Shown here in pieces: positions 7,566 to 15,853 of a stretch of 25,023 nt of DNA (the first letter of the stretch is position 1; each line of letters opens with the position of its first letter). The position numbers and the translations under genes were made by a program. The DNA comes from an uncultured Eubacteriales bacterium. Lineage in GTDB: Bacteria; Bacillota; Clostridia; Oscillospirales; Acutalibacteraceae. Location of the stretch: contig CAREUR010000015.1 in assembly GCA_948968885.1 (NCBI GenBank), positions 1 through 25,023 on the forward strand, in the 5' to 3' direction. The notes beneath the pieces were generated by a model. The model was given only the letters and a program-made list of their open reading frames with translations, made no database searches and was not told the DNA's origin.

Positions 7566-8586
7566 TTTAAATTTATTGCAGAAACTATGCGACTCTAGCG
7601 GGATTTCTGGCGATGAGGCCAGCGTGAGAGAGATAATTTTAAGCGAGATCTTGCCGTTTGTGGCGGACGTAAAGGTTGACGCGCTCGGAAACATCATTGC
7701 ATTCAAAAAGGGCGCCAAAAGAGCGGGCAAAAAGCTGATGATTTCGGCGCACATGGACGAGGTCGGGTTCATCGTGACGCATGTTACGGACGAGGGACTG
7801 CTAAAATTCGCACCAGTTGGCGGCATTGATGTAAATGCAATCTGCGGTAAGCCAGTCACAGTAGGCAAGAAGGCGTTGGCTGGGGTAATTGGCGTGGATA
7901 AGCCGGTGCATCTTTTGAAGGCGGAGGAGCGCCGGAAAAGCGTCGCCATAGCTGACATGCATATCGACATTGGGGCTACGGACAAAGTCCAGGCGCTGGA
8001 ACACGTCACTCCAGGCGACGGAGCGAGCTTTCTTGCGAATTTTAAGTGCGAAAAGGGCATGGTGAAGGCCAAAGCGCTCGACGACCGCGTAGGATGCTTC
8101 ATTTTGGTCAACTTGATTAAGCGCGAGCTGCCGTTTGACATGTACTTTTCTTTTGTGGTTCAGGAGGAAGTTGGGCTGCGCGGCGCCAAAGTTGCGGCCT
8201 TTGGCATAGACCCTGACGCGGCAATCGTGGTGGAGGCGACCACCGCAGCTGACATAAAAGGAACGGCGCCAGATAAGCAGGTGTGCAAGCTCTCAAACGG
8301 CGCGGTTATCGCGTTTATGGACAAGCACACGATATACGATAGAGGGCTCTACGATTTGGCGCTGAAGCTTGCCAAAGAAAACGGCATAAAAGTGCAGGTA
8401 AAGTCAATGGTGGCGGGCGGCAACGATGCTGGTGCGATTCATCAGTCTCGCGCGGGAGTCCGAACTATTGCGGTCTCGCTGCCGTGCAGATATCTTCACA
8501 CGGCCTGCGGGATGATTTGCGCGAACGACATTTGGGAGACTCAGAAATTGGTCGAAAAGTTGGCGGAAAAAATTTGTGAAGCCTAG
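7555..8586 (+). CDS. M42 family metallopeptidase (second of two)
   Basis: This 343-residue paralogue of the preceding gene starts at GTG 7555, inside the last codons of that gene. The sequence begins LLQKLCDSSGISGDE, the standard M42 opening, and the ligands are in order: H66 in SAHMDEVG, the LDDR pair D176-D177, E204-E205 in VVQEEVGLRG, E227 in VVVEATTAADI and H315 in CRYLHT. The fourth ligand is Glu where archaeal TET enzymes have Asp, a substitution I believe is common in bacterial members. Two tandem M42 genes suggest either a mixed complex or two enzymes of different specificity; the sequence cannot tell. Alternative family labels are glucanase/FrvX, but aminopeptidase is the safer call. 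Confidence 0.93.
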   Translation: MADDLNLLQKLCDSSGISGDEASVREIILSEILPFVADVKVDALGNIIAFKKGAKRAGKKLMISAHMDEVGFIVTHVTDEGLLKFAPVGGIDVNAICGKPVTVGKKALAGVIGVDKPVHLLKAEERRKSVAIADMHIDIGATDKVQALEHVTPGDGASFLANFKCEKGMVKAKALDDRVGCFILVNLIKRELPFDMYFSFVVQEEVGLRGAKVAAFGIDPDAAIVVEATTAADIKGTAPDKQVCKLSNGAVIAFMDKHTIYDRGLYDLALKLAKENGIKVQVKSMVAGGNDAGAIHQSRAGVRTIAVSLPCRYLHTACGMICANDIWETQKLVEKLAEKICEA

Positions 8587-8619
8587 CAAAATGGCGGGCG
8601 GGGGGGACGCGTTGTACAG

Positions 8620-9885
8620 ATGTTTTTTGAGATAAGCGAGGAAATAGAGAAAATAGCGCGAAGGGCGCAGGAGCTGTGCGTGTCGGAGTTCAAAAAAGTG
8701 GACGAAATGGCGGAATACAATCAGCAAAAGGTCTTGAAGGCGTTTATCGACAACAAAGTTAGTGACCGGCATTTTGCGGGATCCACAGGATACGGATATG
8801 GCGACGACGGCCGCGAAGCCTTGGAGAGGGTCTTTACGCAGGTTTTTGCGGCAGAGGATGCAATAATACGGCACAACTTTGTGAGCGGCACGCATGCCCT
8901 AACTGTCGCGCTTTTTGGCGTGCTCCGCCCTGGGGACACGATTATAAGCGTAACGGGCGCACCTTACGATACGCTGCAGGGCGTCATTGGGGCGGCCAGA
9001 GTCAGTTCGGGTTCTTTAAAAGAATTTGGGATAAATTATGAAGAAGTCCCGCTAACATCGGATGGATCGCTGGATTTTTCCGCAATAGAAAAATCTGTAA
9101 AAAATGACACAAAAATGGTCTATATGCAAAGATCCCGTGGGTACAGCATTCGAGGAGCTCTGTCGGTTGCTACTATAGGAAAAGTCGTACAGCTGGCCAA
9201 GAAAATTGCGCCAAACTGCATTGTGATGCTGGATAATTGCTATGGCGAATTTGTAGGATGCGAGGAACCGCTGCAGAATGGGGTGGACTTAATTGCAGGG
9301 TCGCTCATAAAGAACCCGGGCGGAGGTTTGGCGCCAACGGGAGGCTACATCGCAGGGCGGCGGGATTTAGTCGAAATGTGCTCGTACCGCTTGGCGACGC
9401 CAGGTACGGGCAAAGAAGTGGGCGCGACACTCGGACTAAACAGAGACCTCTTTATGGGGCTGTTCAATGCACCGCATGCTACGGGGGAAGCTTTGAAGAC
9501 CGCCATTTTTTCGGCTGCGTTGTTTGAGCTTTTGGGCTATGAGGTTTTTCCAAGACATAATGAGCTTCGAAGCGACATAGTCCAGGTGATAAAGCTCGGC
9601 AATGCTGAAAATTTGGTCTCGTTTTGCCAAAGCATCCAGGCGGCGTCGCCGGTGGACTCTTTTGTGAAGCCGGAGCCGTGGGACATGCCGGGGTACGACA
9701 ACAAGATCATAATGGCGGCGGGGACTTTCACGCAGGGGGCATCCATAGAGCTCTCGGCGGACGCGCCACTTCGGGAACCATACGCGGTGTTCCTGCAGGG
9801 CGGACTCAACTTTCATAGCGCAAAGGTTGCCGTCATGATGGCAGCAGATGAGATCCTCAAAAACCGCGGCGCAAACGCAATTTGA
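8620..9885 (+). CDS. Methionine gamma-lyase family PLP enzyme (aluminium-resistance protein family)
   Basis: The product is a 421-residue fold-type I PLP enzyme of the family annotated as aluminium resistance protein or Met_gamma_lyase. The cofactor lysine is most likely K231 in GSLIKNPGGGLAPTGGY, preceded by the PLP-ring aspartate D205 in VMLDNCYGEFVG. The N-terminal FAGSTGYGYGDDGREALERVF and RHNFVSGTHAL segments are hallmarks of this family. Members probably break down sulfur amino acids or related compounds, but the true substrate has rarely been tested. The start is ATG 8620, with a GGGGGGGA run about 13 bases upstream. It lies 33 bases after the M42 pair, so peptide cleavage followed by amino acid breakdown is a plausible but unproven link. 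Confidence 0.92.
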   Translation: MFFEISEEIEKIARRAQELCVSEFKKVDEMAEYNQQKVLKAFIDNKVSDRHFAGSTGYGYGDDGREALERVFTQVFAAEDAIIRHNFVSGTHALTVALFGVLRPGDTIISVTGAPYDTLQGVIGAARVSSGSLKEFGINYEEVPLTSDGSLDFSAIEKSVKNDTKMVYMQRSRGYSIRGALSVATIGKVVQLAKKIAPNCIVMLDNCYGEFVGCEEPLQNGVDLIAGSLIKNPGGGLAPTGGYIAGRRDLVEMCSYRLATPGTGKEVGATLGLNRDLFMGLFNAPHATGEALKTAIFSAALFELLGYEVFPRHNELRSDIVQVIKLGNAENLVSFCQSIQAASPVDSFVKPEPWDMPGYDNKIIMAAGTFTQGASIELSADAPLREPYAVFLQGGLNFHSAKVAVMMAADEILKNRGANAI

Positions 9886-9929
9886 GGGTATTATTAAAGA
9901 ATTTTACATAGATGTTAGGGGTTGAAGGC

Positions 9930-10385
9930 TTGCAACCGGACGACAATTACTTTATGGCAGAGGCGTTGAAACTCGCACGAGAGGCGTACTCAGAAGGCGA
10001 AGTGCCCGTGGGCGCCGTCATAGTGAGGGCTGGGACAATAATCGCGACGGGGCGCAACCGAAGAGAAGGCAAAAAAAATGCGCTCTATCACGCAGAAATA
10101 GAGGCAATAAACAACGCGTGCCAGGCTCTGGGCGGGTGGCGGTTGTGCGGATGCGAACTTTTTGTAACGCTAGAGCCTTGCCCGATGTGTGCCGGCGCGA
10201 TTATAAATTCTCGCATAGAACGGATAGTTTTCGGGGCGCACGACCTCAAAGCAGGCTCGTGTGGATCGGTGATAAATTTGTTCGAGCAGCCGTATAACCA
10301 CAAACCGGCGGTAAAGAGCGGCATTTTAGAAGAAGAATGTGCAAAGGCGCTAACAGACTTCTTCAAAGAACTGCGGGCACAATAA
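9930..10385 (+). CDS. tadA: tRNA adenosine(34) deaminase
   Basis: TadA converts adenosine to inosine at the wobble position of tRNA-Arg(ACG). Numbered from the TTG at 9930, the zinc ligands are H54 and C84/C87 and the catalytic Glu is E56, in the motifs YHAEIEAI and LEPCPMCAGAI. The 151-residue length is normal. I chose TTG 9930 because AGGGG at 9917-9921 is eight bases upstream and DNYFMAEALKLA then lies near the N-terminus as in homologues. The ATG at 9912 is in frame, adds six residues and has no ribosome site. This is the last gene of the plus-strand run that began at xth; the next gene faces it. In many Firmicutes the SRP RNA follows tadA, but that RNA is not here. Confidence 0.95.
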   Translation: MQPDDNYFMAEALKLAREAYSEGEVPVGAVIVRAGTIIATGRNRREGKKNALYHAEIEAINNACQALGGWRLCGCELFVTLEPCPMCAGAIINSRIERIVFGAHDLKAGSCGSVINLFEQPYNHKPAVKSGILEEECAKALTDFFKELRAQ

Positions 10386-10397
10386 GGCCGACTAAAT

Positions 10398-10685
10398 CTA
10401 AATTTCGGTGTACTTTACCGAGAGTTCTTGCAGCACGTCCAAAAAGCCGCCCACATCGATGCTGTTCTCGTACATAAAAAGCATGATGCTTTTAGCGTGG
10501 TCGGGGATAATCTCGCTGCACTGGCATTTTACAGAGTAATCCTCTTGCCCGGGCTGAATATGTACAACGCTTAGAAAAATGTCATCTAAAAGCGCTTCAG
10601 CACGGTAGATTACTTGATGTTCGATCTGAATTTTTTCTATTTTAGAATAATTTTTGATGTATTTACATATTTGCACTCTTTCCAT
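10398..10685 (-). CDS. Hypothetical protein, possibly DUF6514-like
   Basis: This 95-residue minus-strand gene starts at ATG 10685 with AAGGAG about 12 bases upstream, which supports it as real. The N-terminal half is basic and beta-prone (YKIYR-like alternating pattern), and the C-terminal 40 residues look like one or two helices (DHAKSIMLFMYENSIDVGGFLDVLQELS). That ending resembles a group of small Clostridia proteins of unknown function, such as DUF6514, but the resemblance is loose. There are two Cys in CQCSE and no membrane segment. It is convergent with tadA, with 12 bases between the stops. I cannot assign a function. Confidence 0.7.
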   Translation of the reverse strand: MERVQICKYIKNYSKIEKIQIEHQVIYRAEALLDDIFLSVVHIQPGQEDYSVKCQCSEIIPDHAKSIMLFMYENSIDVGGFLDVLQELSVKYTEI

Positions 10686-10787
10686 AATTTATTTCTCTCC
10701 TTGCACAAAGTAGTTTTGCGATGTTAAAAGTATACTAGATGCATCTGCCAGTGTTTGTCGAAGTTCCATCTGATTTTTAAAATATTA

Positions 10788-11084
10788 TTGACAATTGCAA
10801 GAAATCATGTTATGGTAAATAATGTGTTTTTGTGTTAAAAAATGTAATTTATTTTACTTTTTAGCTGATTCGTTGCTGTTGAAAATTTATATTTTTTGAG
10901 CATGGAGCATGGATTTTGTAGACATATAAAATTTGATTATATTTTTACTAAGTACCCTTTCTGGTTTAGATTATAATTATAATTATTTTATGTTAAATTT
11001 TAGTGCGGATGTATAAAAATGTCAGCAGTTATAAAGATACATTTTGAGGCAATTTTGAGGGTCCTTTTTGGCCCTCCATTTTTT
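10788..11084 (+). ncRNA. Candidate small RNA in the gap between the 95-residue gene and the XRE regulator
   Basis: A promoter with TTGACA at 10788-10793, an exact 17-base spacer and TATGGT at 10811-10816 points right. A terminator-type hairpin (GAGGG at 11057-11061 with CCCTC at 11072-11076, plus an inner CC/GG pair) is followed by six T at 11079-11084. Between them no open frame with a ribosome site is visible, so a transcript of about 260 bases starting near 10823 is predicted. The interval is very AT-rich, includes a tandem GAGCATG pair near 10898, and matches no RNA family I recognise; it lacks SRP RNA motifs. Confidence 0.4.
11057..11084 (+). terminator. Rho-independent terminator
   Basis: A seven-pair stem with one bulged T (GAGGG-T-CC with GG-CCCTC, loop TTTTT) is followed by a T run at 11079-11084. 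No plus-strand gene lies just upstream, so it most likely ends a non-coding transcript. Confidence 0.65.
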
Positions 11085-11156
11085 ATATTATAAGAAGGAA
11101 ATATTTTACTCTATTTTAAAACGATGTTGGATAATTATTTTTCGGTGGTGTGAAAA

Positions 11157-11789
11157 ATGTACGATGAGTCGCGGATAGAAAGAGCGAAACGTTTTTCCAA
11201 AATGTGGTGGCAGTCTAGAGCCGACACCGGCAAATCGCAGGAGTTCATGGCGCTAGGCTTGGGCGTTTCAAAAAAGACGATACAGAATTGGGAAAAGGGG
11301 CTAAGTGCGCCAAATTTGTTTCAAGCGGCCGAGTGGTTCCGGCTGCTTGGGCTAAACCCAACAAAATATTATATGGAATTTTTGTATCCGCAGTTCTTTG
11401 AGGGCAGAAATCGGCAGCACAACGAGGCGGAGCTCTGTGAGATTTTATCGCACCTAATAAAAAATACAAGCGCAAAAGAGAAAAAAGAATTAATCTACCT
11501 AATGAGCGGAACGCACGGCAGCTCGTGGATAGCGCTATTGCAATTGCTGGCGGCACATTGCCAAACCTCGCTGCAAGCAAGAGCCGTAGTGGCAAGGACG
11601 ATATTGGAAACTTACGAAATAGAGGAAAAAACGGGGCAGCTGATAAACAAAGCCGAAATAACGCCCGATATAGACTTGTTAAAATTAGCGATTTCGCAGT
11701 GCAAAAAGGCAGCACAAAACGGACAAAAAGGCTATTCCATCGAGCTTTGTGAGGATCCCCAAATTAATAAAGAAAAAAACAAAAAGTAG
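11157..11789 (+). CDS. XRE-family helix-turn-helix transcriptional regulator
   Basis: The 210-residue protein has an N-terminal helix-turn-helix at about residues 18-60 (SRADTGKSQEFMALGLGVSKKTIQNWEKGLSAP), with the Cro/CI-type SKKTIQNWE recognition helix. It continues with a segment of WFRLLGLNPTKYYMEFLYP and a helical C-terminal domain holding KEKKELIYLMSGTHGSSW and LLAAHCQTSLQARAVVARTILE. This two-part layout is common in Clostridia regulators of unknown target. The ATG at 11157 is preceded by GGTGGTG. It is convergent with nrdG, and the stop codon lies inside the shared terminator hairpin. No operator site is evident. Confidence 0.88.
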   Translation: MYDESRIERAKRFSKMWWQSRADTGKSQEFMALGLGVSKKTIQNWEKGLSAPNLFQAAEWFRLLGLNPTKYYMEFLYPQFFEGRNRQHNEAELCEILSHLIKNTSAKEKKELIYLMSGTHGSSWIALLQLLAAHCQTSLQARAVVARTILETYEIEEKTGQLINKAEITPDIDLLKLAISQCKKAAQNGQKGYSIELCEDPQINKEKNKK

Positions 11790-11818
11790 AATGCAAAAAT
11801 AAAACATTCTACTTTTTT
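11781..11818. terminator. Bidirectional terminator between the XRE regulator and nrdG
   Basis: A perfect 13-bp stem (11781-11793 with 11805-11817) has an 11-base loop, and runs of T follow on both strands. It serves the convergent XRE gene (plus) and nrdDG (minus). The XRE stop codon at 11787-11789 is within the stem. Confidence 0.85.
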
Positions 11819-11845
11819 ACAAATTAAAAATATAAGAAACAAAAG

Positions 11846-12352
11846 CTATAAATCCATCAAAACCGGACTAAGACTAAGCAAGGAACCCGGCGCATTGAGG
11901 ATCCGTTGGTTTGACGAACCCCGAAATAAAAGCATCAAACTTTTTTTCTCCTCAATAAAAGGGCCGTCAATCAAAACGTCGATATTTTCTAAAAGAGACT
12001 TCCACTCAGGGTGATCGTCAAACCCCGCAATAAGCTCTTCAAAAGTGTAGCCAGTATAGGAGAGCACGTCCAAGCCCATCAAATGGCACTCCTTAGCTAT
12101 CTCAGAAAAAGCATAAGCCTGCAAAAAAGGCTCACCGCCAGAGAAAGTAACGCCCTTCAAAAGCGGATTTTTCTTAATCTTAGCAATCAAGTCATCAGTA
12201 TCCATCAAGGTTCCGCCGTTAATATCAAAAGTTGAAGGGTTATGACACCCCTTGCAGTGGTGCAAACAGCCCTGCGCAAAAATTACAAACCGCAGCCCCG
12301 GGCCATCCACAATGGACTCCGCAACAATCCCAGCAACCCTCAACTTACTCAA
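11846..12352 (-). CDS. nrdG: Anaerobic ribonucleotide reductase activating protein
   Basis: NrdG is a radical-SAM enzyme that generates the glycyl radical on NrdD. From the TTG at 12352 the protein has 168 residues. The CxxxCxxC iron-sulfur motif is C29-LHH-C33-KG-C36, and the SAM-binding TFSGGEPF follows. The phrase RVAGIVAESIVDGPGLR is the standard N-terminus. The frame extends upstream to 12400, but the extra residues (ARPVLYCCVERC) fall in the intergenic hairpin region and are not typical. A GGAAAGG lies about 13 bases before TTG 12352; another in-frame TTG is at 12343. It follows nrdD by about 80 bases on the same strand, so the two probably share the nrdD promoter. Confidence 0.93.
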   Translation of the reverse strand: MSKLRVAGIVAESIVDGPGLRFVIFAQGCLHHCKGCHNPSTFDINGGTLMDTDDLIAKIKKNPLLKGVTFSGGEPFLQAYAFSEIAKECHLMGLDVLSYTGYTFEELIAGFDDHPEWKSLLENIDVLIDGPFIEEKKSLMLLFRGSSNQRILNAPGSLLSLSPVLMDL

Positions 12353-12389
12353 ACCAACAGCACACCTTTCCACACAGCAGTATAGCACA

Positions 12390-12413
12390 GGCCTAGCCAA
12401 AAGAAGCTAGGCC
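12390..12413. promoter_or_regulatory. Hairpin between nrdD and nrdG
   Basis: A perfect 8-bp inverted repeat, GGCCTAGC and GCTAGGCC, has an 8-base loop. No T run follows on either strand, so it is not a simple terminator. It could be an mRNA stability or processing site that sets the ratio of NrdD to NrdG. A TATACT just downstream on the minus strand might be a weak extra promoter. Confidence 0.55.
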
Positions 12414-12430
12414 CAACAGCAAAAGCAAAC

Positions 12431-14815
12431 TTAATTGCAGCGATCAACCTCAACCGAATGCTTCACGCGATCGCGTTCCTCAGCCCGTTTAGCATTGTTA
12501 AAGCGATCAACCGTACCGACCAAATAGCCAGTAATCCTGCGAATGCGCTCAAACCCAGGAGTTCCCGAGGTCTCTCTACGGCCGCATTGAGGACAAACGT
12601 CGTCAATAATGCCAGTGAACCCGCAAACAGGATCACGGTCGACAGGATGGTTAATAGAGCCGTACCCAATGCCAGACTCCTTCATGCAGCGGACAATTTG
12701 CTCAAAAGCGTCAAGATTCTTCGAAGGGTCGCCATCGAGCTCAACATAAGAAATATGGCCACCGTTAGTAAGCTCGTGGTAAGGAGCCTCTTTCTTAATC
12801 TTATCAAAAGCCGAAATGTTGTAATAAACCGGCACGTGGAAGGAGTTGGTGTAGTAGTCCCTATCGGTAATGCCAGGAATTTTGCCGTATTTCTTAGCAT
12901 CCATGCGCACAAATCGGCCAGAAAGTCCCTCCGCCGGCGTTGCAATCAAAGAGAAATTCATATTATGCTTCTCAGTAGCCTCATCCATGCGCGCCCTCAT
13001 ATGAGCAATAATCTCGAGACCCAATTTCTGCGAGCTCTCACTTTCACCGTGATGTTTACCCGTCAAAGCCTTCAAGCATTCCGCCAACCCAATAAACCCA
13101 GTAGTCAAAGTGCCGTGCTTCAAGACTTCGCGAACGCTCTCGTCCATCCCCAAGCGGTCAGAGTCAATCCAAACGCCCTGCCCCATAAGGAAAGGAAAGT
13201 TCCGAATAGTCTTAACAGCCTGCAGCTCAAACCGAGCCAAAAGCTGCTCAATGACCAAATCAATCTTATCATCCAGCAACTTGTAAAAAACGTCGACGTT
13301 CTGTTTGCTCTCAATAGCCAACCTCGGCAAATTTATAGAAGTAAAGCTCAAATTTCCGCGACCATTCACAATTTCCTTAGTCGGGTCAAAGTGATTAGCA
13401 ACCACGCGCGTCCGGCAGCCCATATAAGCAGCCTCAGTCTCAGGGTGTCCAGCACGATAATACTTCAAGTTAAAAGGCGCGTCAATAAAAGAGAAATTCG
13501 GGAACAACCGCTTAGCGCTAACCCTGCAAGCCAGCTTAAACAGATCGTAGTTCGGGTCAGAAGGGTTGTAGTTAACGCCCTCCTTAACCTTAAAAATATG
13601 AATAGGGAAAATAGGCGTCTCGCCGTTTCCAAGGCCCTTCTCGGTCGCCAAAAGAATATTCTTAATAACGAGCCGGCCCTCAGGCGTAGTGTCGGTGCCA
13701 TAGTTGATGGAGCTAAAAGGAACCTGCGCCCCGGCGCGCGAGTGCATGGTGTTCAAATTATGAACCAAAGCCTCCATAGCCTGGTATGTTGCGCGGTTAG
13801 TCTCCTCCGTAGCGTGATTATAAGCAAATTTCTGCACTTTTTTGGCAGAGCGATCGTCACCAAGAACCTCACTCAAAAGCTCGAGTTCGCGAGCCATGTA
13901 AGCCTGGCCATTTTCTAAAGACGGAGAATCGCCAACCTCACCCTGAGCTCGAGAGAAAATCCCCTCGTATAAAGCAGCAGGATCCTCGCAACCAGTCAAA
14001 ATCTCCAAAGCCTTAACCATATTCTGACGGTAAGCCTTGCGATAAGTCTTAGCCACGCCCTTCGCCAAAGCGTAGTCAAAATTAGGCACACTCTGGCCGC
14101 CGTGCTGGTCGTTCTGATTAGCCTGAATCGCAATACAAGCCAAAGCCGCGTAACTTATGATATCATTTGGCTCGCGCAGAAAGCCGTGCCCAGTAGAAAA
14201 CCCGCCAGTAAACAATTTGTCCAAATCAATCTGGCAGCAAGTAGTAGTCAAAGTCAAAAAGTCCAAATCATGAATATGAATATCGCCGTTAGAATGGGCT
14301 TTAGCAAAGCGAGGGTCAAGTATATACATCTCGTAAAATTGCTTAGCGCCCTCCGAGCCGTACTTCAGCATAGTTCCCATAGCCGTATCGCCGTTAATAT
14401 TGGCGTTTTCGCGCTTCACGTCATTGTCCTTAGCCGATTTAAAGGTCAAATCCTCATAAGTTTTCATCAGCTTAGAGTTCATTTCCCTAGCGCGGGTGCG
14501 CTCGAAGCGGTACAAAATATATTCCTTAGCCGTCAGAGCGTGACCATTTTCAATAAGAATTTTCTCAACAACGTCCTGAACGTGCTCAACAGTAACCTCG
14601 GTGGGTTGTTCGTTCTCAAGGTATTCAACAACCTGGTCAGCAAGGCGTTTAGAGAGGTCAAAATCATCCCCGCCCATCTTAATAGCGGCCTTAAAAATTG
14701 CTTGAGCGACTTTATCCCTGTTAAACTCAGTTTTTCTGCCATCGCGTTTAGTAATAGTCTTTATAGTACAAAAATCAGGTTTCCTTCCAATTTTTTTAGT
14801 AATAGTATCAATCAT
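12431..14815 (-). CDS. nrdD: Anaerobic ribonucleoside-triphosphate reductase
   Basis: NrdD is the class III enzyme that makes deoxynucleotides without oxygen. The start is ATG 14815, set by AAGGAGGG about 12 bases upstream; the open frame runs further up but without signals. The 794-residue protein opens with an ATP-cone (about residues 20-105, beginning TITKRDGRKTEFNRDKVAQAI). The catalytic barrel then includes HIHDLDFL and AAYMGCRTRV. Near the end lies a zinc site with DPVCGFTGIIDDVCPQCG, and then the glycyl radical loop RITGYLVG with the radical Gly at about 763. Length and domain order are normal. A consensus promoter lies upstream. I looked for paired NrdR boxes at the promoter and did not see a convincing one. 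Confidence 0.97.
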   Translation of the reverse strand: MIDTITKKIGRKPDFCTIKTITKRDGRKTEFNRDKVAQAIFKAAIKMGGDDFDLSKRLADQVVEYLENEQPTEVTVEHVQDVVEKILIENGHALTAKEYILYRFERTRAREMNSKLMKTYEDLTFKSAKDNDVKRENANINGDTAMGTMLKYGSEGAKQFYEMYILDPRFAKAHSNGDIHIHDLDFLTLTTTCCQIDLDKLFTGGFSTGHGFLREPNDIISYAALACIAIQANQNDQHGGQSVPNFDYALAKGVAKTYRKAYRQNMVKALEILTGCEDPAALYEGIFSRAQGEVGDSPSLENGQAYMARELELLSEVLGDDRSAKKVQKFAYNHATEETNRATYQAMEALVHNLNTMHSRAGAQVPFSSINYGTDTTPEGRLVIKNILLATEKGLGNGETPIFPIHIFKVKEGVNYNPSDPNYDLFKLACRVSAKRLFPNFSFIDAPFNLKYYRAGHPETEAAYMGCRTRVVANHFDPTKEIVNGRGNLSFTSINLPRLAIESKQNVDVFYKLLDDKIDLVIEQLLARFELQAVKTIRNFPFLMGQGVWIDSDRLGMDESVREVLKHGTLTTGFIGLAECLKALTGKHHGESESSQKLGLEIIAHMRARMDEATEKHNMNFSLIATPAEGLSGRFVRMDAKKYGKIPGITDRDYYTNSFHVPVYYNISAFDKIKKEAPYHELTNGGHISYVELDGDPSKNLDAFEQIVRCMKESGIGYGSINHPVDRDPVCGFTGIIDDVCPQCGRRETSGTPGFERIRRITGYLVGTVDRFNNAKRAEERDRVKHSVEVDRCN

Positions 14816-14882
14816 AATAAAAGAACCCTCCTTATCAAAATAGGACCACAACATCTTGTGGACAAACCGGTTGCTAATACTG

Positions 14883-14911
14883 ATTATACTCTACATACAG
14901 TTTCGCGTCAA
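14883..14911 (-). promoter_or_regulatory. Sigma-A promoter of nrdD-nrdG
   Basis: Read on the minus strand, TTGACG (14911-14906), a 17-base spacer and TATAAT (14888-14883) form a near-consensus promoter. Transcription should begin about 60 bases before the nrdD ATG. The 145 bases between this promoter and the Nif3 stop at 15074 hold nothing else I can support. Confidence 0.75.
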
Positions 14912-15073
14912 CAGCTTTTTTAAAAAAAAGAAAACGATAAAAAGAGCAGAAACTGAGCGGATTCATAGTCAATTGGCTTAAAAATAAATCGATTTTGGCA
15001 AAAATTTTTCACATTTTCCATAATGGCATAATCGTATGTAAGTAATATGGGGAAAAGTCAGAATCAAAGTGCG

Positions 15074-15853
15074 TCAAACTAGGTATTTCATGGGATCCGT
15101 GCAGGTTTTAGACTTAATAAACTCGACGCCATCGAAGTTTTCAGACAATTTTTTCGCAAGAGGCAGGATAACAACGTCCTCCGTCTTAAAATGACCCGCA
15201 TCCACAACGCAAATACCGTGCTGCAAAGCAATCAAAATCTCGTGATGCTTGATCTCACCCGTAACGAAAGCATCAACACCCTCAGAAATCGCCGTTCCAA
15301 TGAGACTTCCGCCCGCACCAGAGCAAATAGCAACCCGCCGTATGCCTCGGTCAGTAGGAGTATACTGCAAACCCGCACAACCAAGGCGATCCTTAACCAA
15401 AGCAGCAAATTCATGGCAATTGCAAATATTTTCCAAAACGCCAATCAAGCCCTCAGGCCGCGGACCAATCTTAGATTCGTAATTAGCCAAAGCGGTTAGA
15501 TCGCGCAAAGAAATAGCCTCCGCTAAACAGGAGTTCACACCAAATGGCGACATATCTAGGTTTGTGTGAGCGCAAATTACCGAAATCTCATTCCTAGCTA
15601 AACCATGCGGGATAGAATTGTGCCGCAAAGCCCGAATAGCCTCAAAAATCACAGGATGATGGCTCACAATCAAGCTAGCACCAAGGCTTTTAGCCTCGTT
15701 GATAACATCCAAAGTCACATCAAGAGCCAACAAGCAGCGGTCAACCGGAGCCTGCTCGTTGCCCACCAGAATGCCAACATTGTCGAAATCCATGGCAGAA
15801 TCAAAAGGCGCAAAGCCATCGATAAATTCAAATATGTCGAAAACCCTAGTCAT
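15074..15853 (-). CDS. Nif3-like dinuclear metal centre protein (GTP cyclohydrolase 1 type 2 family)
   Basis: The product is 259 residues of the Nif3/YqfO family, which forms toroidal hexamers with a two-metal site. Metal-binding segments are visible: SHHPVIF at about 63-69, AHTNLD at about 95-100 and, near the end, DAGHFKTE. The usual opening, a helix then WDNVGL-like FDNVGILVGN, is present. The family is named for GTP cyclohydrolase activity reported in a few members, but the true role is unsettled. It starts at ATG 15853 with AGGGAG upstream, overlaps the 3' end of trmK by eight bases, and lacks the long inserted PII-like domain of Bacillus YqfO. The trmK-Nif3 pair is conserved across Firmicutes. 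Confidence 0.93.
   Translation of the reverse strand: MTRVFDIFEFIDGFAPFDSAMDFDNVGILVGNEQAPVDRCLLALDVTLDVINEAKSLGASLIVSHHPVIFEAIRALRHNSIPHGLARNEISVICAHTNLDMSPFGVNSCLAEAISLRDLTALANYESKIGPRPEGLIGVLENICNCHEFAALVKDRLGCAGLQYTPTDRGIRRVAICSGAGGSLIGTAISEGVDAFVTGEIKHHEILIALQHGICVVDAGHFKTEDVVILPLAKKLSENFDGVEFIKSKTCTDPMKYLV

Noticed and set aside
10686..11156. SRP (4.5S-type) RNA expected after tadA
   Set aside because: The conserved SRP loop sequence containing GGAAGCAGC is absent and the region is far too AT-rich.
12458..13918. A 486-codon open frame on the plus strand opposite nrdD
   Set aside because: It is antisense to strongly conserved nrdD, has no ribosome site, and its translation is low-complexity with no family motif. 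Long antisense frames are a common by-product of codon bias.
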